From: Ehretia macrophylla
Lineage: Eukaryota; Streptophyta; Magnoliopsida; Boraginales; Ehretiaceae
DNA: 64,000 nt
Assembly: GCA_037974665.1 (NCBI GenBank)
Contig: CM075780.1
Location: 53,981,594-54,045,593 of the forward strand
Direction: 5' to 3'
Of this stretch, positions 23,403 through 33,260 are shown piece by piece. Below the pieces are notes generated by a model, which did no database searches, was not told the origin of the DNA, and saw only the letters and a program-made list of their open reading frames with translations. Both the position numbers and the translations under genes were made by a program. Position 1 is the first letter of the stretch. Each line of letters opens with the position of its first letter.

Positions 23403-23519
23403 ATGTATACCAAATTAACGTGGGATCTGGCCTCGGCCACCTCGTTCGACGAGGAAATGAGGCTGCTCCTCCTTTATTTTAATCATTTATTTTTTCTTCT
23501 TCTTCACTGGACGCAAGGC

Positions 23520-24035
23520 AGTTATACTAATATCATTTTAAAAAATCTCACATTTAGTCTATTATTTATAAAATATCTTAATTTAATTTTTATTATTTAA
23601 AATATCTCAATTTAATCTTTATTATTTCTCTAAAATTTTTAATTTCATTCTTATTATTTAAAATTTTTAATTTTTTTCTTATTATTTCTCAAAAAATTTC
23701 AATTTTGTTCTTATTATTTTAAAAAAATTTCGAATGCATCTTTATTATTTTTCAAAAAAATTTAATTTAATCCTTGAATAATATGGATGAATTTAAAACT
23801 TTAAGAAAATAATAGGGATAAAATTAAAACTTTTTAAAAATAATAAAGACGAAGTTAAAACTTTTTAAAAAATAATACAGACTAAATTAAGACATATTAA
23901 ACAATAGGGATAAAATTAAAACTTTTGGTGAAACAATAAAGATTAAATTAAGACATTTTAAACAATAAAAACTAAATTGAGACACTTTACAAATAATAAG
24001 GATTAAATGTGAAATTACCCCAATTTCATTTTACA
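23520..24035. repeat. Inverted array of degenerate 33-36-bp units (foldback repeat)
   Basis: The left half repeats phrases of the type tttaatcttattattt. The right half repeats their reverse complements (aataataaagattaaattaa). The axis is near 23790. The outer ends are also inverted: tctcacatttagtc on the left against gattaaatgtgaaa on the right. This looks like a foldback transposable element or a minisatellite that duplicated inside one. No coding content. Confidence 0.6.
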
Positions 24036-24420
24036 CCTTGTTTGGATTGTAACTTGAGTAAATGACTTAACAATTCTTGAATTTTGTCAAAAGTGTAAAA
24101 TATTTTTTATATTTTAAAACATATATAATTATATCCTGTGTTTTTATAAAAGTAGTTAAATATTTTTTTATGTTTTAAAACGTAGTTCATTATTCTTTAT
24201 ATTTTAAAAATGTACCTAAATATTTTTTATATTTTTAAAAACGTAGCCGAATATCCCCTGTATTTTTAAAATGTTCATTTTATCAAGGGTTTTAAAAAAA
24301 TATTCAACAATATTTTTAAAACACAGGAGAGGGAAGGAGGAATTAACCAGTTTAGTTATAAAACATAATGAATATTCAGCTACTTTTATAAAATATGAGT
24401 TAATCAGCTTTGTTTAAAGC
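24036..24420. repeat. AT-rich repeat with alternating 'aaatatttttta' phrases
   Basis: Several degenerate copies of a phrase like taaatattttttatatttt, separated by gtag/gttc words, end in aaaacacaggagag. It resembles the terminal parts of the C-run MITEs elsewhere in the window. No gene. Confidence 0.3.
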
Positions 24421-24978
24421 TAAAGCCCAGGCTGCTTTTGCTTTTAAACCTGCTCAAGAGGTGGAAGTCTCTTCTTCGAGTTCACAAGGGCGAGATGCCC
24501 ATTTTGGGTGATGTCTCCTCTTCATGTAGCAAAGATCTACATCTTGCGTTTGACTCCATTTCTGCTATGAGAATTATACCCGATTCTTATCTACTTGGCA
24601 AACATTGCATTGGTGATGAAATTTCAGCTAAGGAAAAGAGGGAAGAAGTGGATGATTATATTTCTTCCTCAAATGAGAAAGGTGATAGCTAATCCAACTC
24701 AAGTCATGAATCGGAACATGTCTATGGTAATTTTCAGTCCAAGTTGTCCGAGAATCAGACTGAAATTCAACCTTTGAATACTCAAGGTACCACCTCGCAC
24801 TTCTTGATCTCTACAGATCCCACATTGGACCTACAAAATAAGATTAATTGCGTAGAAAGTAAAGGTTTTTTGTGGCCAACATGCGGGACCAACCCACAGG
24901 GGTCTATTGTCCCTATTATCTGCTTGACAAGCTCCACATGCCCAACATTTTTCAATTGGCGCCTAAAGGGCCAAAAAC
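24421..24978 (+). pseudogene. Unidentified interrupted coding relic
   Basis: The + strand has coding-like sequence, Ser-, Glu- and Lys-rich, in more than one frame (for example KAQAAFAFKPAQEVE near 24424, KEKREEVDDYISSSNEKGDS near 24631-24690, and LSENQTEIQPLNTQG further on). It is interrupted and no domain is recognised. It may be the C-terminal part of a transposable-element or host protein. It abuts a long-TIR element on its right. Confidence 0.3.
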
Positions 24979-25826
24979 TATTTTAGTCTCTGAAGTTTGG
25001 TATAAAATTCAAATTAATTCTTGAGGTTTGCAAAAAGATCAAATAGGTCTCTATAATTATTTATGACTTAATAGTCAAATATTTGATTAAATAAAAAGAC
25101 TTAAATGCCCTTACTTTAATGGTTGGAGATTTGGAGGGAAGGGAAAAAAAATTTGGGACCATACAACAAGCACAACTATTTAAGCATTCAAGTTATTTTT
25201 TTCGTCATTTGAAAACAAAAAAGAAAAAATAATAATAGATGAAAAAAATACAAATATTAAATGTGAAAAAATAATTTACATGTAACGAATTCCTCGTCTA
25301 TTATTATTTTTTCTTTTTTGTTTTCAAATGACGAGAAATTCGTTACATGTAAATTAAAGTGAATTTATCACAAGGTTATACATTCTATTGTCTAATATTG
25401 CACCTCAATACATTTTTTAAGTTAGTTAAAAGTCAGACAACATTCGTAGGTGGATGACATATATCCAAAATTTAAGACTTTAAAAGCCACAATTAGTGGC
25501 TACTCGATACTAAATTCAACATTTGTTGTCATTGTTCTTTTTTTTTTTTTTTTTGGTGAGAAAGAGTATAAATTGAAAGTGAGAAAAGAAAAAAAAAATA
25601 GCTTGAGTGCTTAAATAGTTGTGTCTGCTGCATGGTCCCAATTTTTTTTTTTTCTCTCCAAATCTCTAACCACTAAAGCAAGAGCATTTAAGTCTTTTTA
25701 TTTAGTCAAAACTTTGACTATTAAGTCATAGATAATGGGAGGGACTTATTTGATCTTTTTACAAACCTCAAAGACTAATTTAAGTTTTATACCAAATTTT
25801 AAGGACCAAAATGGTTTTTGCCTGTG
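24970..25826. mobile_element. Long-TIR non-autonomous DNA element with central hairpins
   Basis: The left arm (ttttagtctctgaagtttgg...) and the reverse complement of the right arm (ttttggtccttaaaatttgg...) match for about 230 bp. Probable target copies gcctaaag and gccgaaag flank it (7 of 8). The arms carry the shared phrases gacttaatagtcaaa and gggaccat. The centre contains two overlapping 40-bp and 23-bp inverted repeats. Mutator-like by structure. The - strand ORF at 25746-25967 overlaps the right end and is not convincing. Confidence 0.65.
25203..25352. repeat. Two overlapping near-perfect inverted repeats
   Basis: Arms 25203-25242 and 25294-25333 (40 bp, one mismatch) overlap arms 25276-25298 and 25330-25352 (23 bp, one mismatch). 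The two hairpins compete for the same bases. Confidence 0.85.
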
Positions 25827-25829
25827 CCG

Positions 25830-26248
25830 AAAGTGGTCCTCCAATTTTCGGCGCACGTTCCAGTGAAAACTTGGCAAAGTCCATTCAAACTGGCACGCTA
25901 CCACAACGGCAAGGGAAAATCTTTCATCCATTAATATCTTTCTGGCCGCATAGGATAAGACAAGCAAACCAACAAGAGTGCGACACGTGACAGTCGCAAG
26001 ATAAGTTCAATTATTTTTAAAAAGGTCAAATATACCAGACTCCTTTATATTCTAAAAATTAATTTATATTTTGATAAAAGTGTAAATATGCCCTTTCTAT
26101 TCCTTTTTTGTTAAAAAAATTAATAGAATTTAAAAAAAAAATGTAAATGTCCTTAATTTTTTTTCATTTATATCTTTTGTCCTTTTCTCTTTTGTTTAAA
26201 ATAAACAAAAAAAAAATATCTATATACATATATATAAAAAAAAAAAAA

Positions 26249-26292
<44 letters not shown>

Positions 26293-26469
26293 TTTGGCAC
26301 CAGGCAGAGACATTTATTAACGTCTAAGTTGCAGCAACACCAACAATTGCTAGGAACTAAAGTTGTACACTTTCATGAAAAAAACGAGCTGGAGTATAAT
26401 GAGCCATGGATGGCATTTCTCAATCAGCACATTGTTTGACAATGTAATTTTGGCGGCTGATGGGATTCA
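25830..26469. other. AT-rich intergenic DNA with AC/AT microsatellite
   Basis: No gene is visible. A compound (AC)n(AT)n microsatellite lies at about 26250-26292 after an A-run. A cacgtg hexamer occurs near 25985 with no gene nearby to regulate. Confidence 0.6.
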
Positions 26470-26645
26470 TTACTACTGGGGGTTGGGGCCGGGGTCGGGC
26501 TGACGGGGACGAGGACGGGGACGGGGTGGGTGGCGGGCTGGTGGGTGTGGGTGAGGGTGACTGGCTAGACTGGGTTGGACGGGACGTGACGGGACGGGAA
26601 GGGAGGGGGGGCGGGGTGAGGTGGGTTGGGCTGGGACAGGTGTGA
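26470..26645 (+). repeat. G-rich tract on + strand, quadruplex-prone
   Basis: About 175 bp made mostly of short GGG and GGGG runs separated by a few bases (words such as gacggggacg and gggacgggaa), inside DNA that is otherwise AT-rich. An ORF spans it only because the strand lacks A/T-rich stop codons. Resembles a degenerate G-rich minisatellite. Confidence 0.75.
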
Positions 26646-27604
26646 GGAAGAAGATGATTATTTTTTTTTATTTTTTTATTTACTTTTTTGGTGTGGTTTT
26701 TGTTTTTTATTTATTTATTTTTTTTGAAAAGATATTTATGTTCAAAAATTTAATTATTTTATTCATATGTACATTAAAATATTCGTCCATTTGTGTTTGA
26801 AGCCCGTATGCGTCAATATCTGTCAGAACTAATGATTTTTTAAATAGTGGGGGGTCCTGTGTACTTTTACCAAAATATAATAACTACTTATGTTAATTTT
26901 TAAAATACAAGAGGTATCAATACACTTATGTCAAATTACAAGGGGATTTGGTGTACTTCATCCTTTTTAAAATGCAAATATCCAATATACTCTTGCATTA
27001 AAGATAATATTATGTATATAAAATAATATTGAATATAGACAAAATAGTAACCAAATGACCAAAAAAGACAAATAATAAAAAAGTAGTGGCATGACAAAAG
27101 AGCGAAAAAGCCTTAGTTATCTAAAATTACCAACGTGGCCCTTATTAATAAAAAAAATTAGAGTTGTGAGAAAAGACGAAACTAGCTTTTAGTTATGAAA
27201 AATTACTAAAATGAATTCCTAATTGTGTGTGATTGTGCGATTTTCTTAACGTAACAATTCACAAAACATAACAATATGTGTATATATAATACTTGTTACA
27301 TTTAATTAGACGATCAAAAGATAATAGAGAGAAAATAATTTCATAATGTGTACGTTACATAAACATCCATTATATTTTTTGTGTATTTTCTCATAGTCCT
27401 CAATCCAAATCCAACTCGTCATTATTATCTTGGGTACTTTATGGAGTGGACAACATAGAATTTTACGAATGATACAATAATATCTCGATGTGCAATACAA
27501 AATTTTGTACAAACTTTAAAGACACTCTTCTGCTTTAGTATTCAAATTCCTTATAAACACAAGAACTCACACTTACATTTTCTATGGAGCAACAAATGTT
27601 TGTT
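26646..27604. other. AT-rich intergenic DNA
   Basis: No gene supported. A phrase gggggtcctgtgtactttta near 26850 and its partner aaggggatttggtgtacttc near 26940 suggest another C/G-run MITE fragment. A - strand ORF at 27306-27512 lacks any family signature. Confidence 0.4.
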
Positions 27605-28500
27605 GTAAAACTAATTCCAACAGACTCCTTATTTTTTTCTCTACATGTAGGGAGTTTAGGCTTGCCTCTTTAACTTTAAGGGCTCTTTATTCCAGTTTTA
27701 CTCTAACAGCCTTCTACTTTTAATTTATCCTTATTTCAGGGACTCCCTATTTCAATTTCACTCCGACAGTTTCTCTATTTTAGGGACTCCCTATTTTTTT
27801 ACCTCTAGTATATCTCTATTTTAGATCAAACACATCATTTTAATTTTTTTATTTACATTTTTTATTTTTAATAATGACATACTATTTTAATTATTAATAA
27901 TTATTTTCTATTATAGTTTATAATAAATATCTTTTCTTTTCATTGTCCATATTTTTTTTATTTTCATTAAAAAAACTTTTTAGTGATATATTAGAGTAAA
28001 AAAATTAAAATATTCGTATTTTAGAGGCTGACTATTTTATTGGCTCTCTATTTTATTTTAATCTAATATATCTCTATTTTGATTATACACACTATTTGAT
28101 TTTTATTTTTTATTTTTTATTTGTTAATGATGACATTCTATTTTAATTTTTATTATCTTATTATATTTTCAATTAATATTATTTTTTTATTTTATTTTTG
28201 TATCAATCGAAAACGTTAGTATCAATTCGACTAGAAAGTTGTCATTAAAATTTGAAATTCCGTAAAGATTATAATAAGTTAGAAATAAAATTAATTTGAT
28301 TTCGTAATTATAAAAAAAATCGTTCAAATTTTATAGATATAGAGAGCCACTTTTGGCTCTCTACATGTAAAGAACTAAGCCAAAAAAAAAAGAGCTCCCA
28401 ATTTTAGAGAGTCTCTCATAAAGAGACTGTTGGAGCATTATTTGAACATTTACCTTCTTAAAATAACTAAAGAATTATTTTAAGGAGACTGTTGGAGTCA
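27605..28500. mobile_element. Non-autonomous TIR element of the 'ctccaacag' type
   Basis: The left end (ttccaacagactccttattt, then ctctacatgtaggg) and the right end (ctacatgtaaag ... gagactgttggag, seen twice, near 28437 and 28496) are inverted. The interior is AT-rich with repeated tctctattttag phrases and no gene. Target duplication unclear. Confidence 0.5.
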
Positions 28501-29380
28501 GTCTAAAAAGCCTCCGCAACTACATCAAATCATGATTATCATGATGCGCATGCAACGTGGGCCATTCTTATGGGATACAGTATTATCTAGATCTAGTAAG
28601 TCTAAATTCAGTTTAGGGCAACTTAGCCACCTACACATCCAGAAGGGGGCTTGTCATTGGTTTATCTAAAGTACCTACTTAGGAAATTACAATTTGTAGT
28701 TATTAAACGTTGGCTTACGAAAATAACAAACTTTCTAAGTGTAGCTCGACTCAATAATAACATCTCGAAACAGAAGAAAGAAAAAGAAGATAGAGAGAGG
28801 AGAAAGGGAGTATTCTCCACTCTTTTCTTCCTTCTCTTATTTTTGAAACATGGTGCATTACAAATTATCATATTTGTTCCTTAAATTCAGCCATTGGATT
28901 TAGATTAATTAATTAATTAATTTTTAATAATATGTTTGAACTAAATTTTAAAATAAATTGTTAGAATTTGAAAAGACAAAATTTGATGACTATAATACGA
29001 TATTCAAAAAATTGTTGCATCAAGTTACTCCATTCAGCTCTAGTGTCCATGAATTAGATTTCTAATGTTCCATCCCTTTTGTGTAATATTTTGCTTTCTG
29101 TTTTCCCACCCTCTGAGATAGGTTTAACTTTGTATTTCCCTTTCAGCAATATATTCTTATTGATCTTTTAATTACTATGCAATTATAAGACAGTGGGCAT
29201 GAAATCAAGGCCCAAAACAGAATTAGAAAGTTCCCAAAATTTTTAACCTTTTCTTCTACATATCAATAAGAACTTTCATTTGAAGAAACAAAACAAGAAC
29301 AACGGTACCACAACTTAGCCAAATCAGCTCGTATCAGACTAAAATACGCTGAAAGGAAGGTTACTGTACCAATTGAGAGA
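28501..29380. other. Intergenic DNA without recognised features
   Basis: Short opposing ORFs at 28651-28884 (+) and 28662-28871 (-) overlap a purine-rich tract and are not convincing. No repeat boundaries found. Confidence 0.4.
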
Positions 29381-29600
29381 TTACCTTTTTTTTTTGGCAA
29401 TCCAATCTGCCATTTGATTATTAATTCTTCTAACTAGGCTAAAAGTGACATAAGGGATTATAAAGTTTTGTGGGCTTAGAAAAGTTATCCACTGAATGTG
29501 TGGTATTTTGCATTTCGAGTTTGCGTTATGTACGCATTCGGAGCTTGACAAACATGTAAATGGAGGAAAGTTCTCAATAATTTTGTTAGCAGGCAAATGT
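29381..29600 (-). pseudogene. RNase H-like fragment, probable LINE debris
   Basis: The - strand reads SLVRRINNQMADWIAKK, the usual C-terminal end of plant non-LTR (LINE) RNase H domains, where a conserved N-x-x-A-D-W/x-L-A-K occurs. No reverse transcriptase is found beside it. Partial and dead. Confidence 0.4.
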
Positions 29601-29648
29601 GTTTAAATTGGAATTTGCAACAAATTTTGTTTAGGCATGGAGAATGCA

Positions 29649-29706
29649 CACACACACACACACACAGACACAGGGGGGGCATCCTTTTTTTTTTTTTTTT
29701 TTTTTT
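29649..29706. repeat. (CA)n microsatellite followed by poly(T)
   Basis: About ten CA repeats, then acagacacag, a G-run, and more than 20 T. Simple sequence. Confidence 0.9.
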
Positions 29707-30690
29707 GTGGGATTCAAAGGGAGGCTTAGGGGATTAAACAGGAAAAAGAGCAATTCACTGAATAAGATTCTTCCCCTTCCCTTTTTTAGGAAGAAAATGA
29801 GTTAGTATGATTTACAGTCAATAATTCTTAGCCAACTCTTTTTCGTCGAGCTTTATAAAGCTTTAACAGAGAATAGGGACTAAAGTGTACTTTCGCTTTA
29901 AATTAAATTGGACCTGGACTTTTTTTTCTTTTCCTGCGAAGCCCTGAGAAAGTCACCGGAGATAAATTGGTACAATTCTCATGCTAATTGGCCTTCTGGA
30001 GCCTTCTATATCTGCTCTGGTGTGTGATAAGAGTGTTGGGAATAGGACACATACACACACACAAAGCACATAATACAATGGAAATTAGCACACAAAATTT
30101 TTAACGTGATTAGCCCCTTGGTCTACGGTCGTGACCCAAGAGAAACTGAGAAATCCACTATTTATGAATAGATTTACAACTCAATAGATCTTTTGGACGG
30201 ACAAAGATCCAAATCCTCCCCATACTCACAGTTTTTAAGGCAAAACTATAAAACCTTCTCAGGTGACTTTATGAATAGAAAAAGTGTAAACTCTCGCTCA
30301 CATGACTTTATCTATTGTTAAAATCTAAACCCTCCCCATATCAACTTTTTTCTGGTAAAAGCACCAAAAACACTCTTAGCACTCGGTTCACTCCTTTCCA
30401 CACCCCCCCCATGGGGTTTTAGGCTTGGACTTGAGCCAAAAACCCAACAAAGAGCTTCAGGTCAATTTACATCCGTTAGAATGTTGTCAATTTTACATCA
30501 CTTAAAATGTTACACACTTTAAACATTGATCTCGGGATCCTTGCACTTAAAGCGAGAATCATACGACTAAGACCAAATTTTTGTGTAAGAGGAAGAATGT
30601 CTCCTTTGGGAACTTGGAAGAAATTTTGTTTAGGCACTGAGACACACAGATGTGCCAAGTCATTAACATTTCAAATTAAGCCTAGTAATG
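29707..30690. other. Intergenic DNA with retroelement-like piece
   Basis: Nothing coding. A stretch at about 30035-30450 (aacgtgattagccccttggtctacggtcgt) resembles copia-family LTR or leader sequence common in plant genomes, but no boundaries were found. Confidence 0.3.
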
Positions 30691-30836
30691 TATACTAACT
30701 GTAGGCAGTTCGAGCATTAATAATTAACCAGAACGTATGAATGAAGATTGTGGAAGGTTAGAGAAGAGTCGAGAGCAACTAAAAAATGAAAAATTGATGA
30801 AGGGCAACATGAACTTCGAGGGGGGGCATGAGAACT

Positions 30837-30917
30837 CTAGAACGATCTTATTTCATATCTCATTTTATTCCATTTCATTATTCCAGCTCGAGACCTTTCT
30901 TACGATCCCTATAAATA
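30837..30917 (+). promoter_or_regulatory. HSP20-B promoter: HSE-like site and TATA box
   Basis: HSE-like ctagaacgatctta at 30837-30850 and tataaata at 30910-30917, at the same spacing as in units A and C although the sequence further upstream has diverged. Confidence 0.55.
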
Positions 30918-31019
30918 TGATGCGCGAGCCCTCCGCTTCACCATCCAGTAATAACAAGCACGATCAAGTTCTGCAAATTGACTTGCCTCTAAAACTATCC
31001 TTAATCATCTTCAAAGATC

Positions 31020-31496
31020 ATGTCGCTCATTCCAAGTTTCTTTGGTGGCCGCCGAACCAATGTGTTTGATCCCTTCTCTCTTGACATATGGGATCCTTTT
31101 GATGGATTCTTCACCTCTGCCCTCTCCAACTCGCCTTCTTCGGCACGCGAAACTTCAGCATTTGCCAATGCAAGAATTGATTGGAAAGAAACCCCAGAAG
31201 CTCACATTTTCAAAGCTGATCTTCCGGGGCTGAAAAAGGAGGAAGTGAAGGTTGAGGTTGAAGAGGGTGGGATTCTTCAGATCAGTGGAGAGAGGAGCAA
31301 GGAGCAAGAGGAGAAGAACGACAAGTGGCACCGCGTCGAGAGGAGCAGCGGTAAGTTCCTCAGGAGGTTCAGGCTCCCAGAGAATGCTAAGATGGATGAG
31401 GTGAAGGCTAGCATGGAAAATGGTGTGCTCACTGTGACTCTGCCTAAAGTTGAGGAGAAGAAGCCTGAGGTCAAGGCCATCGAGATCTCTGGTTAA
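31020..31496 (+). CDS. Class I cytosolic small heat shock protein (HSP20), copy B
   Basis: 158 residues, one exon, cytosolic chaperone of the class I sHSP family. N-terminal arm [20 protein letters not shown], alpha-crystallin domain from [10 protein letters not shown] to about residue 148, tail KAIEISG. It carries Arg at the position where copy A has Trp, and Ala before NARIDW, and so looks closest to the family norm. The start ATG follows the conserved tcttcaaagatc leader. A likely poly(A) signal aataaa is at 31611-31616. It faces the NLR-B pseudogene about 1.8 kb away. Confidence 0.95.
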   Translation: MSLIPSFFGGRRTNVFDPFSLDIWDPFDGFFTSALSNSPSSARETSAFANARIDWKETPEAHIFKADLPGLKKEEVKVEVEEGGILQISGERSKEQEEKNDKWHRVERSSGKFLRRFRLPENAKMDEVKASMENGVLTVTLPKVEEKKPEVKAIEISG

Positions 31497-33260
31497 ATCC
31501 AATGCATTCTTATTCATCAAGTTGTTCGTAAATGAAAACCAACATGTGGTTTGTTGTGATATGTTTAATTTCTGTAATGCATATGATCTTGCAAGTTGTT
31601 TTGTGCATTGAATAAAAATGTGAGTGTTTGCTTCAATAATTGGCCAATATTGCTTAAACTAGATTCCTTTTGCCTATTGGTGGAAAAATTGTGAAAAGTC
31701 AATAATCCAAATGGAGGCAACCTTTCTGCTTTTTAGCTTCCATAAGTTGTGCGCCAACAAGGACTAATTAGTCCTAGATGTTTAGTGTGACTCTGCATTT
31801 TAAGAAGTTCATGCGAGTTTTGCTGTTTTCCATTCAACTTTTGTTGTCAGTTTGACCATTTCAATATATAAAATTTTCAGCTTTTGTTGTCAGTTTTAAT
31901 GTTTTATGGATGCACTTCAATAACTGAAAATATCAGAGAAATATAGTCTCTTCAGCTGCACCATGCTAAACCAAAAAAAAAAAAAACTGTAGTCATCAGT
32001 ATAGACATCATTGACACTCAGAACATCGTCTGAAATTCAAATAGAAGTAGATTCTATTTAACTTCTTTTTAGTGGCTCCCTTCCATGCCTCATTTCGCTC
32101 ATTCGGTACCTCAACGTCCACTCATCATGGAGGGGAAAAAATAACACAGGCAGCTACCGGGCAAACAAATCAAATGTCATCCATCTGACACTGACACCTT
32201 ATCAGACCTGAGTAAAAGTTTTTTTCTATTTAACTTCATTGAGTCATTTGAATTTGGATTCAGTATTCAGTTTAAATCAGAATATGAGGAGGCCACTACA
32301 AGTGAATATTTGACATGTAAGAGTTTAAGACAATCCTTTGTATTACCTTTTCTTGTCAATGTAGTAGGCAAACTGTTGTACCTTTCTTCTTTCAACTTGT
32401 CTCTCTTCGCCTTTTACGAGGCCTTAATTCAACACATATTATATTGCATTTACTTGTAATCTGAGTCGATAATACCTAGTTGATCAGTGCTCTGCATCGT
32501 GTAACTGATTCTTAGATCTTGAAATAAAAAAAGCGAACACAATTTTATTAAATACTCTTAGGTCTTGTCTATTTCCTCTTCAGTTTTTCCAAAGAATAAC
32601 TGCAGCCAAATGAATATAAACTGCAGCCACTCAATGATGAAGGAACAGACTATTACCTTCTCATCTTTGTGGTGAAGAAACTCTGAACAAATTCAGAATT
32701 AAACCCATCCATACTGAGTAATTCAAGTGAATAATCATAAACATTAGATAGAAAGCGAAAAACGATACACTATATTCTTAAAACTGAACATTCTGCCATG
32801 AATTATGTCCATGCATTTGTAGAATCACACAAGGAAATAGACGGAATCACGCAATAAACTCCAAAATGTTGTGTGGGAGAAAAGGGAACAGAACATGAGA
32901 AGAAACATAAAATGCTGAGAAATTTTTATGATCTGAGAGAACCTTGACTGCCGGCAACCTTGTGGATGAATACACATAACCACATGAGCATTTGGAGTTC
33001 CATGGGCAGCAGATATATTAAGATTCATCCTCGCATCTTCTTCATCTAAGAGTAAGACTCCTTTCGTTACACAAAACAGAGGGGTAGAATCACGGAAACA
33101 GTGGCTGTAACTGCAAGATAATTATAGGGGGAAAAAAAAAATATGTAAGTTCATGAACACCAAGGCTTTCAAGTTTAAAGTCATGTTAGTAAAAATTGAT
33201 GCAACTGTGATCAGATTTTCTTACATGGATTTGGAGTAAGAAGCTTCATAGCATTCACCA
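31497..33260. other. Unit B intergenic region between convergent genes
   Basis: This holds the HSP20-B 3' UTR, a vestige of the second HSP20 (tgtgactctgc near 31788, then directly ttttaagaagttcatgcgag, as downstream of the relic in C), and the NLR 3' flank from about 32560, shared with A and C. A - strand ORF at 32825-33028 overlaps sequence conserved with A and may be NLR 3' UTR rather than a gene. Confidence 0.55.

Larger units (their letters stand above)
23009..23480 (-). promoter_or_regulatory. Displaced upstream region of NLR-A
   Basis: Sequence homologous to 38905-39130, the immediate 5' flank of NLR-B, lies here but is separated from NLR-A by the 4.3-kb LTR. It includes a CT/AT microsatellite and three copies of an 80-bp unit that is single in B. 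Promoter function is inferred from position only. Confidence 0.55.

Noticed and set aside
26460-26645. ORF of 61 codons rich in Gly/Val/Asp
   Set aside because: Produced by the G-rich tract, with no family signature and no flanking gene structure.
29649-29706. Possible regulatory CA/T-tract
   Set aside because: Simple microsatellite and poly(T) without a nearby gene start.
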